Shown: in pieces, positions 1 to 7,527 of the stretch | How the letters are laid out: every line of letters starts with the position of its first letter | Numbering within the stretch: the stretch's first letter is position 1 | From: F23-D06 sp045600905 | Lineage (GTDB): Bacteria; Bacteroidota; Bacteroidia; Bacteroidales; WCHB1-69 | Assembly (NCBI GenBank): GCA_045600905.1 | Contig: JAZRYT010000097.1 | Location: 1-10,739 of the forward strand | Direction: 5' to 3' | Length of the DNA stretch: 10,739 bases | Notes under the pieces: generated by a model | What the model was told of the DNA's origin: nothing | Seen by the model: the letters and a program-made list of their open reading frames with translations, nothing else | Database searches by the model: none | Translations under genes and position numbers: made by a program

Positions 1-1
1 G

Positions 2-400
2 GTGGGGGAATCCGTGCCACGACACCTCAAAAAAGACATCTCGGAGCCTCTCACGCCTGAGGCAACGACCTCGCTCACGGGCGCTGATTGTAACTTTAAC
101 TTTTTGAATCAGCAAATTTTCTTTCTGCGGATTTTAGGTAAACAAGGTCTTGCTAAAGGAATGAAACAGGGAATGAAACAGGGAATGAAAGAAGGGAGAA
201 AAGAAGGAATGAAAGAAGGAATGAAAGAAGGTAAAGTTGAGGGGAAATTGGAAGGTTTGGCGGAAGGTGTTTTGAAAGGGAAGGCATTTGTGGCTAAAAA
301 CATGCTGGCGAAGGGCATCGAATTACCAATGATTTCCAATATGATAGGCATTCCGGAAAACGAAATCGAAAAACTGGTTTCTACTTATGAGTCGGACTGA
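2..400 (+). pseudogene. C-terminal remnant or partial gene of Rpn-family (PD-(D/E)XK nuclease/transposase-like) protein
   Basis: The frame is open from the window edge to a TGA at 398-400, so its true start may lie outside. Residues 53-89 (nt 158-268) are a tetrapeptide repeat of the form G-(M/R)-K-(Q/E), rich in Lys and Glu. A short segment follows with the pattern 'A(K)NML..GI....I....GIPE.EIEKL' (residues about 98-126). In Bacteroidota this combination, a charged repeat linker followed by a small helical tail, is typical of the C-terminus of Rpn recombination-promoting nuclease / PD-(D/E)XK transposase-family proteins. The nuclease core is not visible. Residues 1-40 do not look like that core, and their DNA is GC-rich with small inverted repeats, so the frame may be a decayed 3' fragment fused to noncoding DNA, or a real gene cut by the edge. 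Any function would rest on the missing part. Confidence 0.5.
158..268 (+). repeat. 12-bp coding tandem repeat (G-x-K-Q/E units)
   Basis: Successive 12-base units of the type GGAATGAAACAG / GGAATGAAAGAA encode repeated Gly-Met-Lys-Gln/Glu blocks and degenerate toward the 3' end (GKVE, GKLE, GLAE). Such arrays tend to gain or lose units by slippage without changing frame, because 12 is a multiple of three. Confidence 0.8.
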
Positions 401-420
401 AATCGAAGACGATTTTTTCG

Positions 421-428
421 TATGTTTG
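421..428 (+). promoter_or_regulatory. Putative Bacteroidota -7 promoter element for gltX
   Basis: TATGTTTG matches the Bacteroidota primary-sigma -7 consensus TAnnTTTG at every fixed position. It lies 27 bases before the gltX start codon and would give a leader of roughly 20 bases. No clear TTTG/TTG -33 element is visible at the usual spacing, so support rests on the -7 motif and its position. Confidence 0.4.
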
Positions 429-455
429 CGGCTTCATTGTTTTAACTAAAAAAGT

Positions 456-1970
456 ATGAATCCAAGAGTAAGATTTGCCCCGTCTCCTACGGGCCCGCTA
501 CATATAGGCGGCGTGAGAACAGCTTTATACAACTACCTTTTTGCTAAAAAAAATAACGGCACATTGTTGCTGAGAATTGAAGATACAGACCAGACTCGTT
601 TTGTGCCCGGTGCGGAAGAATATATTGTCGAAGCCTTTAAATGGCTCGGAATAGAGTTCGACGAAGGTGTCGGTATTGGCGGCGACTACGGCCCGTACAA
701 ACAGTCCGAACGCAAAGCGATGTACAAACCGTATGCCGAACAATTGGTGAATGACGGGTGGGCCTACTATGCCTTCGATACCCCAGAAGAGTTGGATGCC
801 AAACGCAAAGAGGCGGAAGCCAACAAGAAAACTTTCCAATATGATGCCACCACCCGTATGGGTATGGTGAATTCCCTGGTGCTTCCCGCCGATGAGGTCG
901 CTCGAAGGTTGGAATCTGGTGCACCTTACGTGGTACGCTTCAAATATCCCGCCGACCTCGACATCCACGTCCACGATCTGATTCGCGGTGAGGTCGTCAT
1001 CAACTCCAATCTGCTGGATGATAAAGTCCTATACAAATCTGACGGAATGCCGACCTACCACTTGGCTAATATCGTGGATGACCATACGATGAAAATCACA
1101 CACGTCATCCGTGGCGAAGAATGGCTCCCATCTGCCCCCCTCCACGTGATGCTCTATAAGGCCTTCGGCTGGGAGGCTCCGCAATTTGCACACCTACCCT
1201 TGCTGCTTAAACCAGATGGCAACGGCAAACTGAGCAAACGCGACGGTGACCGCCTCGGCTTCCCCGTGTTCCCACTTCAATGGCACGACCCGAAATCCAG
1301 CGAAACTTCTTCCGGCTATCGTGAGTCCGGCTACCTGCCCGAAGCTGTTATCAATATGCTCGCCCTCCTCGGCTGGAACCCCGGTAATGACCAGGAAATG
1401 ATGACAATGGAGGAACTCATCCGATTCTTCTCCATAGACAAAATCAGCAAGGCCGGCGCCAAATTCTCCCTCGACAAGGCTAAATGGTTCAACCACGAAT
1501 ATATCCAACTCAAAAAGGCCGAAGACCTGTATCCGCATTTAGAAAAGATATTGAATGAACACGGAGTCTCCGCTGATAAACAATACGTCAGCAATGTCTT
1601 CGAGCTGATTAAAGATAGAATGAATTTCATAGGTGATTTCTGGGAACAGGCCGGATATTTCTTCGTGGCTCCTACAGAATATGACCCCCAAGCCCTCAAA
1701 AAACGTTGGAAGGAGGGTACAGGCGAAAAATTGCGCGTTATCAATACTATGCTGCAAGAATTCACCCCCTTTGATAGGGAAAAAGCTCACGACGCTGTGA
1801 TGAAATATATTCAAGACAACGAACTCAATATGGGACAGGTCCTCAATAGCCTGCGTATAGCTATCGTCGGCACGGCCCGCGGTCCTGAACTCTTTACAAT
1901 GATTGATTTGATGGGTGTTGACGAAGTCGTGAAACGTGCAGAACGCGCTATAGAAGTCGTTGAACAATGA
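456..1970 (+). CDS. gltX: Glutamyl-tRNA synthetase
   Basis: A 504-residue class Ic aminoacyl-tRNA synthetase that joins glutamate to tRNA(Glu) in the cytoplasm using ATP. The Rossmann-fold catalytic part opens with 'RFAPSPTGPLHIGG' (residues 5-19), which holds the HIGH signature as HIGG (16-19), and continues with 'LLLRIEDTD' (37-45). The second ATP-binding signature, KMSKS, appears as KLSKR (258-262) in 'GKLSKRDGD'. The C-terminal third is the helical anticodon-binding region. Length is normal for a bacterial GltX. The 'GFPVFPLQW' stretch after the KLSKR loop is, as I recall, common in Bacteroidota versions. The protein contains no cysteine at all, so the zinc-binding Cys cluster known from E. 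coli GltX is absent; loss of that zinc site is frequent in the family. The start is the first ATG, directly preceding the conserved N-terminus. The stop codon sits inside a heptamer repeat block that leads into tex. Confidence 0.97.
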   Translation: MNPRVRFAPSPTGPLHIGGVRTALYNYLFAKKNNGTLLLRIEDTDQTRFVPGAEEYIVEAFKWLGIEFDEGVGIGGDYGPYKQSERKAMYKPYAEQLVNDGWAYYAFDTPEELDAKRKEAEANKKTFQYDATTRMGMVNSLVLPADEVARRLESGAPYVVRFKYPADLDIHVHDLIRGEVVINSNLLDDKVLYKSDGMPTYHLANIVDDHTMKITHVIRGEEWLPSAPLHVMLYKAFGWEAPQFAHLPLLLKPDGNGKLSKRDGDRLGFPVFPLQWHDPKSSETSSGYRESGYLPEAVINMLALLGWNPGNDQEMMTMEELIRFFSIDKISKAGAKFSLDKAKWFNHEYIQLKKAEDLYPHLEKILNEHGVSADKQYVSNVFELIKDRMNFIGDFWEQAGYFFVAPTEYDPQALKKRWKEGTGEKLRVINTMLQEFTPFDREKAHDAVMKYIQDNELNMGQVLNSLRIAIVGTARGPELFTMIDLMGVDEVVKRAERAIEVVEQ

Positions 1971-2011
1971 ACAATTTACAATGTTCAATTTATAATTAAC
2001 AATGTACAATT
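1963..2011 (+). repeat. Seven-copy heptanucleotide tandem repeat between gltX and tex
   Basis: Seven exact-length 7-base units run without a gap: aacaatg, aacaatt, tacaatg, ttcaatt, tataatt, aacaatg, tacaatt (approximate consensus WACAATK). The first unit supplies the last residues and TGA stop of gltX (1968-1970), so the array overlaps the coding end and fills most of the 77-base gltX-tex gap. AT-rich arrays of this look are, from memory, frequent between Bacteroidota genes; their role is not known to me. Confidence 0.8.
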
Positions 2012-2047
2012 GGAACATGAAATCTGAAACTTGAAACCACCTGGAGT

Positions 2048-4183
2048 ATGATGGAGAGGAATTATGCCAAACTTATAGCTGAGGAATTGAATATTACAGT
2101 CGAACAGGTCAAAAACACTTTGGCCTTGTTGGAGGGTGGTGCGACTATTCCGTTTGTCTCCCGTTATAGAAAAGAGGCTACCGGCAGCTTGGATGAAGTC
2201 CAAATCGGACAAATTCGCGATCTCCACGCACGCTATGTGGAATTGGACAAGCGCCGTGCGGCCATTCTGGATTCCATTTCCGAACAAGGAAAGCTGACCC
2301 CCGAATTGGAACAAAAACTGAATGCCGCAGTGACTATGGGGGAATTGGAAGACATTTACCTTCCGTATCGTCCCAAACGCAAAACACGCGCTTCGGTGGC
2401 AGTCGAAAAAGGTTTGGAACCGTTGGCTAAAATCCTTGCCGCACAACAACAGATTGACATTCACAAGATTGCATCTGCCTATGTCAACGAAGAAAAAGGC
2501 ATCCACAGCGTAGAAGAGGCCCTGTCTGGTGCCCGCGATATTATAGCAGAGCAGATTAGCGAAAATGTGTCCGTACGCGCACGCCTGCGTGGCACGTTTC
2601 GTCAACATAGTACGATTACCACCAAACTCATAAAGGATAAGGTGGATGAGGACGAAAAGTATAAAATCTATTACGACGCTCACGAGAAATTGGCCAATGC
2701 CCCGTCCCATCGCGTGCTCGCTATGCTACGCGGGGAGGAAGAAGGCATCCTGCGCCTCAGTATTGCTCCGGACGAGCAACGCACATTGGATTCGATGAAA
2801 AAATGGCTGATACGCAACAACACCAATAGCGCACAGCAGGTGTGGATGGCTGCCACTGACGCCTATAAACGCCTGCTACAGCCGCAGTTGGAAACAGAAA
2901 TGCGTGCCTTTTACAAAGAAAAGGCCGATACAGAGGCCATCCTTGTCTTTTCTCAAAATCTGCGACAACTGCTATTAGCCGCTCCGCTGGGTCAGGCTAC
3001 CACGTTGGCAATCGACCCGGGATTCCGAACCGGCTGCAAAGTCGTGATTCTTGATCCTCAGGGAAAACTCCTCTATAATGAAACCATCTATCCGCATCCG
3101 CCCGTGTCCCAATACAAGCTTGCATCCGACAAGTTGAAAAGACTGGTTCTCCAATATAAGGTGGACGTCATCGCCATTGGTAATGGCACGGCCGGTCGCG
3201 AAACGGAGAAATTCCTCCGCTACATACCTTTTGAACGCGACGTGAAGGCCTATATGGTCAACGAAAGCGGCGCGTCCGTTTATTCTGCGTCACCTGTCGC
3301 GCGTGCCGAGTTCCCCAATTACGACGTGACAGTGCGCGGCGCGGTCTCGATTGGCCGCAGATTGATGGACCCGCTCGCCGAACTGGTGAAAATAGACCCG
3401 AAAGCTATCGGCGTCGGCCAATATCAACACGACGTGAACCAGAAACGCCTACAGGAAAGCCTGCAAACTACTGTGGAAAGTTGTGTGAACTACGTGGGCG
3501 TGGAATTGAACACGGCCAGCAAGGAACTCCTTTCCTACGTGTCTGGAATCGGTCCTTCTCTGGCACAGAAAATCATAGACTACCGCAACGAAAACGGCCC
3601 GTTCCCTTCTCGAGAGAGCTTGAAGAAAGTGCCGCGCTTCGGCGCAAAAGCCTTTGAACAGTCCGCCGGATTCTTGCGCATCCGCGATGCGGAAAACCCG
3701 CTCGACCGCAGCGCCGTCCACCCGGAAAGCTATTCTGTTGTCAAAGCTATGGCGAAAGAAATGAAATGTGAGGTCGTTGACCTGATGTCGAATGCCGAAC
3801 TTCGCAAAAACATCAATCTCCCCCATTTTATCTCTGCCAAAGTGGGAATGCCGACGCTGACCGATATTATGCAGGAACTCGCCAAACCCGGACGTGACCC
3901 GCGCAGCCAGTTTGAAAGCTTTGAATTTGATAAGAACGTACATAAAATGGAAGACCTGCAGCCCGGTATGGTACTGCCCGGCATTGTGACCAATATTACT
4001 AACTTCGGCTGCTTTGTGGATGTGGGCGTACACCAAGATGGCTTAATACATATCAGCAACTTGTCCGATAAGAGGGTGCAAAATCCCAATGAGGTGGTGC
4101 ACCTCAATCAAAAAGTTATGGTGAGAGTCATCGGTGTGGAAATCGAACGTAAAAGAATAAGTCTTTCCCTTCGCGGAATTTAA
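2048..4183 (+). CDS. tex: Tex-family RNA-binding transcription accessory protein (S1 domain)
   Basis: A 711-residue cytoplasmic nucleic-acid-binding protein of the Tex family, related to the eukaryotic elongation factor Spt6 core. Domain order fits: an N-terminal helical region ('ISRYRKEATGSLDEVQI'-type segment, here residues 37-53); a YqgF/RNase H-like domain starting near 317 with 'TTLAIDPGFRTGCKV'; helix-hairpin-helix motifs at about 490-545 ('LLSYVSGIGPSLAQKII', then 'LKKVPRFGAKAFEQ'); and a C-terminal S1 RNA-binding domain at about 637-709 ('LQPGMVLPGIVTNITNFGCFVDVG' onward to 'KRISLSLRG'). It is somewhat shorter than E. coli Tex/YhgF, as usual for Bacteroidota. Translation could begin at either of two adjacent ATGs (2048 or 2051). 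It lies downstream of gltX after the heptamer array and is only 27 bases from the next gene, so co-transcription in either direction of the row is possible. Tex influences transcription and expression of some toxin genes in other bacteria; its role here is inferred from family only. Confidence 0.95.
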   Translation: MMERNYAKLIAEELNITVEQVKNTLALLEGGATIPFVSRYRKEATGSLDEVQIGQIRDLHARYVELDKRRAAILDSISEQGKLTPELEQKLNAAVTMGELEDIYLPYRPKRKTRASVAVEKGLEPLAKILAAQQQIDIHKIASAYVNEEKGIHSVEEALSGARDIIAEQISENVSVRARLRGTFRQHSTITTKLIKDKVDEDEKYKIYYDAHEKLANAPSHRVLAMLRGEEEGILRLSIAPDEQRTLDSMKKWLIRNNTNSAQQVWMAATDAYKRLLQPQLETEMRAFYKEKADTEAILVFSQNLRQLLLAAPLGQATTLAIDPGFRTGCKVVILDPQGKLLYNETIYPHPPVSQYKLASDKLKRLVLQYKVDVIAIGNGTAGRETEKFLRYIPFERDVKAYMVNESGASVYSASPVARAEFPNYDVTVRGAVSIGRRLMDPLAELVKIDPKAIGVGQYQHDVNQKRLQESLQTTVESCVNYVGVELNTASKELLSYVSGIGPSLAQKIIDYRNENGPFPSRESLKKVPRFGAKAFEQSAGFLRIRDAENPLDRSAVHPESYSVVKAMAKEMKCEVVDLMSNAELRKNINLPHFISAKVGMPTLTDIMQELAKPGRDPRSQFESFEFDKNVHKMEDLQPGMVLPGIVTNITNFGCFVDVGVHQDGLIHISNLSDKRVQNPNEVVHLNQKVMVRVIGVEIERKRISLSLRGI

Positions 4184-4210
4184 TATAGAGTAAAACAATA
4201 GAATAGTATT

Positions 4211-6442
4211 ATGAAACAGAAATTCTTATTATTGCTTTTGATATGTTTGTCAATCTGTACAAGCGCGTTTTGTCAGTATGTGTCGGTGCAAAGTGTGAAC
4301 GGACAGAATCCCAATACGGTGATTAACGCTCACCTGTCTGGTGATGGCGTATATATTAGCAATGGAATGTTCAATAATAGTGCCGGCAATATCACTTATC
4401 CGCAATTAGGAACATTCTCCTATACGGGTACGGGATTCCCGTTCCATTCCGGTTTGGTAATGACTACTGGCAATGTGAGCGTGGCGGCTGGTCCCAACAA
4501 TACGGGAAGTGCAAGCGGTGCGGTCACCCCATATTATACGGATACACAACTTCAAACAGTTAATTCGGCAGTCACCTCCTGTGCGGCATTGGACTTTGAT
4601 TTCGTGGCTTATTCGGATACGTTTGCTTTTAGCTATGTGTTTGGTTCCGAAGAATATGAAGAATATGTCGGCTCATCGTATAATGACGTGTTTGCCTTTT
4701 TCCTTACAGGCTTGGATCCTGTAACATACGCAACCACAACGAGAAATGTCGCTCTTATTCCGAATACTGTTTTGCCGGTGACTATTAATAATTTGAATCA
4801 TCAGAGCCATACAAACTATTATATTCATAATACCAATAGTTGTGTGCAATATGACGGATACACTACGCGACTGACGGCTCAAGCATCTATTCTGGCCTGC
4901 CAAACCTACCACATGCATCTGGCTATTGGCAATGTGTCTGACGGAGCATACGATTCCGGTGTGTTTTTGGAAGAAGGCAGTTTCTATAGCCCTTCATCAG
5001 AATTGAATAAGGATTACAATATGGATACAACTGGCGTTGAATTTGGCGATACACTGATTCAGAATTGCCGTGAAGTGGATATCCGTTTTCAAATGCCACG
5101 GCCGGTTGCAACTGGTAACTATCACGCCGATATCACTTTCGAAGGCGATGCCATCGTTGGAGAAGATTATATGTTGACGAACAACGGACACGAGTTGGAT
5201 ATGATTAATAACTCCATTTTTTATCAGCAAGGTACGGATGCCCAAATCATACACATGTCAGTATTACCAAATGCAACTTTTGAAGATAATCAGGTGAAGT
5301 TGGCCAGACTTATTATTACGACTATATTCTGTGACGACTATTGGTACGCAGGTCGCGTGGATGCAGGTAGAATTGACACGTTGGAGTTCTATTTGAAAGG
5401 AAATGATACGATTGTGTTGAGTGATACTATGCTTGCGGCTTGTCATCAGTGTGATTTGGTTACCGCATTGAAGGTGAGAGGCGCTGATAATCTTGTCTAT
5501 CAATGGATTCCGGCTATCGATATTACCAATCCTAATGAGATTACCTCACCAGCCACTATTACTTCCAATAGAACGTATCAGATTGTCGCCAAAGACCCGT
5601 ACGGTTGCTTGGCGGATACTGCCAATGTGGAGATTACCATCCACGAAAAACCGGAAGCTGACGTCCATATTTCACCAGACAAAGGCTGTATGCCATTGTC
5701 TGTGTCTGTTCTGACTTCCAATGCTCCCGAAGAATGCGACATCCGTTGGAATATTACGAATGAAACAGGGTATGATACCACATTTACAATCAATCCAATG
5801 TATGTGACATTTGACTCGGCCGGATACTATAATGTTTCCGTTTGGATGTCAACGGCTCCCGGATGTGCAGATTCCAACAGAATAAACAATGCTATCCGCG
5901 TTTCCGATTTCCCACACGCCGATTTTGAGCTTTCTCCAACCGAAGCGGATAACGGCGAAATCGTCTATTTCTATAATCACTCTCAAGGTATTCCTCCATT
6001 GTACTACTCTTGGAACTTCGGTGATGGCTCGTCTTCCAACGAGGAGGAACCGACTCATCATTACCACGTTAACTCTTCCGAAATTATGACGGTGCGCTTG
6101 TCTGTCAGCAATGAGGATGGTTGCTCTGATGATACGTCGGCGGTTGTGACTGTGGTGGATAATTTCGCGCTGTATGTGCCGAATGCATTCACTCCTAACG
6201 GCGATAACAACAATGACGTTTTCCTTCCCCGTGTGAACGATGTGGCTTACTACTGTTTGGAAATCTATGATAGAGACGGAAACCTCTTCTTCAAAACGGA
6301 AGACCCTGAAATGCCGTGGGATGGCACCATCAATGGTAAATTGGCGCTTACCGGCACATATAACTGGGTGATTCGCTACGTGAGATATTCCAACTTGAAT
6401 AAAACGCTTATGCGTAAGGGCAGTGTGACGCTGCTGCGATAG
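4211..6442 (+). CDS. Secreted multidomain protein: choice-of-anchor L, PKD-like domains, gliding-motility-type (T9SS type B) C-terminal domain
   Basis: A 743-residue secreted protein. Residues 1-21 form a Sec signal peptide: basic MKQK, a Leu/Ile-rich core, then 'SAFC' before a Gln at 22, the common Bacteroidota mature N-terminus. About 25-260 match the choice-of-anchor L domain: 'FPFHSGLVMTTG', 'FSYVFGSEEYEEYVGSSYNDVFAFFL', and 'ALIPNTVLPVTINN'. Residues 266-365 contain 'EGDAIVGEDY', resembling a Calx-beta-like domain (tentative). About 395-477 and 480-563 are Ig/PKD-like ('TYQIVAKDPYGCLADTA'). A clear PKD domain follows at 567-648 with 'WNFGDGSSSNEEEPTHHY'. The end (about 652-743) is the gliding-motility-associated C-terminal domain: 'YVPNAFTPNGDNNNDVF', 'IYDRDGNLFF', 'PWDGTINGK' and 'GTYNWVIRY'. 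This domain routes proteins through the type IX secretion system as a type B signal. The likely role is a cell-surface or released adhesin-like protein; the ligand is unknown. No catalytic domain is apparent. Confidence 0.9.
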   Translation: MKQKFLLLLLICLSICTSAFCQYVSVQSVNGQNPNTVINAHLSGDGVYISNGMFNNSAGNITYPQLGTFSYTGTGFPFHSGLVMTTGNVSVAAGPNNTGSASGAVTPYYTDTQLQTVNSAVTSCAALDFDFVAYSDTFAFSYVFGSEEYEEYVGSSYNDVFAFFLTGLDPVTYATTTRNVALIPNTVLPVTINNLNHQSHTNYYIHNTNSCVQYDGYTTRLTAQASILACQTYHMHLAIGNVSDGAYDSGVFLEEGSFYSPSSELNKDYNMDTTGVEFGDTLIQNCREVDIRFQMPRPVATGNYHADITFEGDAIVGEDYMLTNNGHELDMINNSIFYQQGTDAQIIHMSVLPNATFEDNQVKLARLIITTIFCDDYWYAGRVDAGRIDTLEFYLKGNDTIVLSDTMLAACHQCDLVTALKVRGADNLVYQWIPAIDITNPNEITSPATITSNRTYQIVAKDPYGCLADTANVEITIHEKPEADVHISPDKGCMPLSVSVLTSNAPEECDIRWNITNETGYDTTFTINPMYVTFDSAGYYNVSVWMSTAPGCADSNRINNAIRVSDFPHADFELSPTEADNGEIVYFYNHSQGIPPLYYSWNFGDGSSSNEEEPTHHYHVNSSEIMTVRLSVSNEDGCSDDTSAVVTVVDNFALYVPNAFTPNGDNNNDVFLPRVNDVAYYCLEIYDRDGNLFFKTEDPEMPWDGTINGKLALTGTYNWVIRYVRYSNLNKTLMRKGSVTLLR

Positions 6443-6475
6443 GCAAGCGTTTCCTTGAGAAAAGAAAGAATTCGA

Positions 6476-7426
6476 TTAAATCAGCAGTGCGCCGCACAAC
6501 AAACCGAGTCCCATTGTGATTAACTTCACAATGAAGAAGTTCTTGCGCGATTGCGCCAGCAAAGGCAAACCGGCGTGACCATTCTGGGAAATGGAGTTGG
6601 CCAAGAGAATGCCGAAAGGAAGGCCGCCCTCCAAGAACATAATGATAAACACCAAGTTCGGACCGGATTCCGGAATGAAGCCTATCAGGACTGCTAAGAG
6701 CAGCAATAAATATTTTGCCCACTGATGAGCCTGCATAAGCTCGTCGATGTCAATGAAATAGCCAAATACCTTTAAGAACAGCAGGACGCCAAATGACCAT
6801 AAGAAGATAGTAAGAAGGTGCTGCTTGATGACGTGTTCCCACAAATGCTCCTTAAAGAAGTGTGTCAGCCAGGCCTTTACGCCGTGCTGATGTGATGCGG
6901 TGTGGTGGTGCCCCTCGTGTTCGTCATCTTCGTGGATGGCGAACTCGTGACTTTCCAACGAGAAATTCCATCTCTTGGCAACGAAATTCAAAATGGTGCC
7001 GATGATGATACCCAACGTGAATAGTATGCACGTGAGGATAAGTCCCCATTGCGGGTCCTTAGCGAATAAAAAGAAGGATTCATCGCCGAAAGTGGCTATC
7101 ATACCGCCTGTTAGCGCACCAAAGGAGATGAGGTTGTGGGTAAACATCGAGACTACCGCGAAACCTCCCGCGCAACCCGGAATGGCGCCGAGCAGACAGG
7201 CAATAATCAATTGCAAAAAAGGATAGTTGTGCAACTTGGCCATCAACTTTCCGGAAGAGGATACGTTGACCAATTCTATAATCGCCATCATCAGGATGAC
7301 CAGGCAGGTGATTTCCAAAGTGTCGGCTAGGACATCTCCTAATATGGAGGGTAGGTTGTGCCAAAACGAACCTTCGGCAGCTTCGTGACTGTGAATGTGA
7401 AGAAGTATAGATAGGTTTGCTAACAT
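6476..7426 (-). CDS. Polytopic membrane permease, putative heavy-metal/manganese exporter (ArsP_2-like)
   Basis: A 316-residue membrane protein with about eight hydrophobic segments (roughly 35-53, 70-95, 98-115, 127-149, 200-222, 236-255, 257-275, 297-316). The two halves carry matching re-entrant-like motifs, 'AIPGCAGGFAVVSMF' (81-95) and 'FIPESGPNLVFIIMF' (250-264), suggesting an internal duplication. These motifs and the overall layout fit the putative 10-TM heavy-metal exporter family (ArsP_2, formerly DUF2899), also annotated as 'putative manganese transporter' or arsenic efflux protein. The central cytoplasmic or periplasmic loop (about 160-182) is very rich in His, Asp and Glu, and the N-terminus has HIHSHE, both consistent with metal binding. 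The start is the first Met, 14 bases from the expected transcription start of a putative -7 element. The gene converges on the T9SS cargo gene with only 33 bases between stops. The substrate cannot be read from sequence; family assignment is fairly sure, ion specificity is not. Confidence 0.75.
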   Translation of the reverse strand: MLANLSILLHIHSHEAAEGSFWHNLPSILGDVLADTLEITCLVILMMAIIELVNVSSSGKLMAKLHNYPFLQLIIACLLGAIPGCAGGFAVVSMFTHNLISFGALTGGMIATFGDESFFLFAKDPQWGLILTCILFTLGIIIGTILNFVAKRWNFSLESHEFAIHEDDEHEGHHHTASHQHGVKAWLTHFFKEHLWEHVIKQHLLTIFLWSFGVLLFLKVFGYFIDIDELMQAHQWAKYLLLLLAVLIGFIPESGPNLVFIIMFLEGGLPFGILLANSISQNGHAGLPLLAQSRKNFFIVKLITMGLGLLCGALLI

Positions 7427-7447
7427 TTGCGCGGATTTTTAGGGCCG

Positions 7448-7455
7448 CGAAAGTA
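7448..7455 (-). promoter_or_regulatory. Putative -7 promoter element for the permease gene
   Basis: Read on the minus strand, TACTTTCG differs from the Bacteroidota -7 consensus TAnnTTTG at one position. It lies 21 bases before the ATG at 7426 and is preceded by an A/T tract (8 A then 5 T on the complementary reading, 7458-7470). A -33 element is not evident. Its presence suggests the permease is transcribed separately from the upstream three-gene unit. Confidence 0.35.
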
Positions 7456-7527
7456 CATTTTTTTTAAAAATCTTTGTGCCTGTATTCTGCAATCTGTCGG
7501 AACGCATTGAATACGTCTGGGAATATT

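Noticed and set aside
1985..2710. 241-residue minus-strand frame opposite the tex start
   Set aside because: It is a shadow of tex, which has clear domain matches on the plus strand.
6443..6475. Bidirectional terminator between the convergent T9SS cargo and permease genes
   Set aside because: The 33-base gap shows no inverted repeat with a T tract on either strand.
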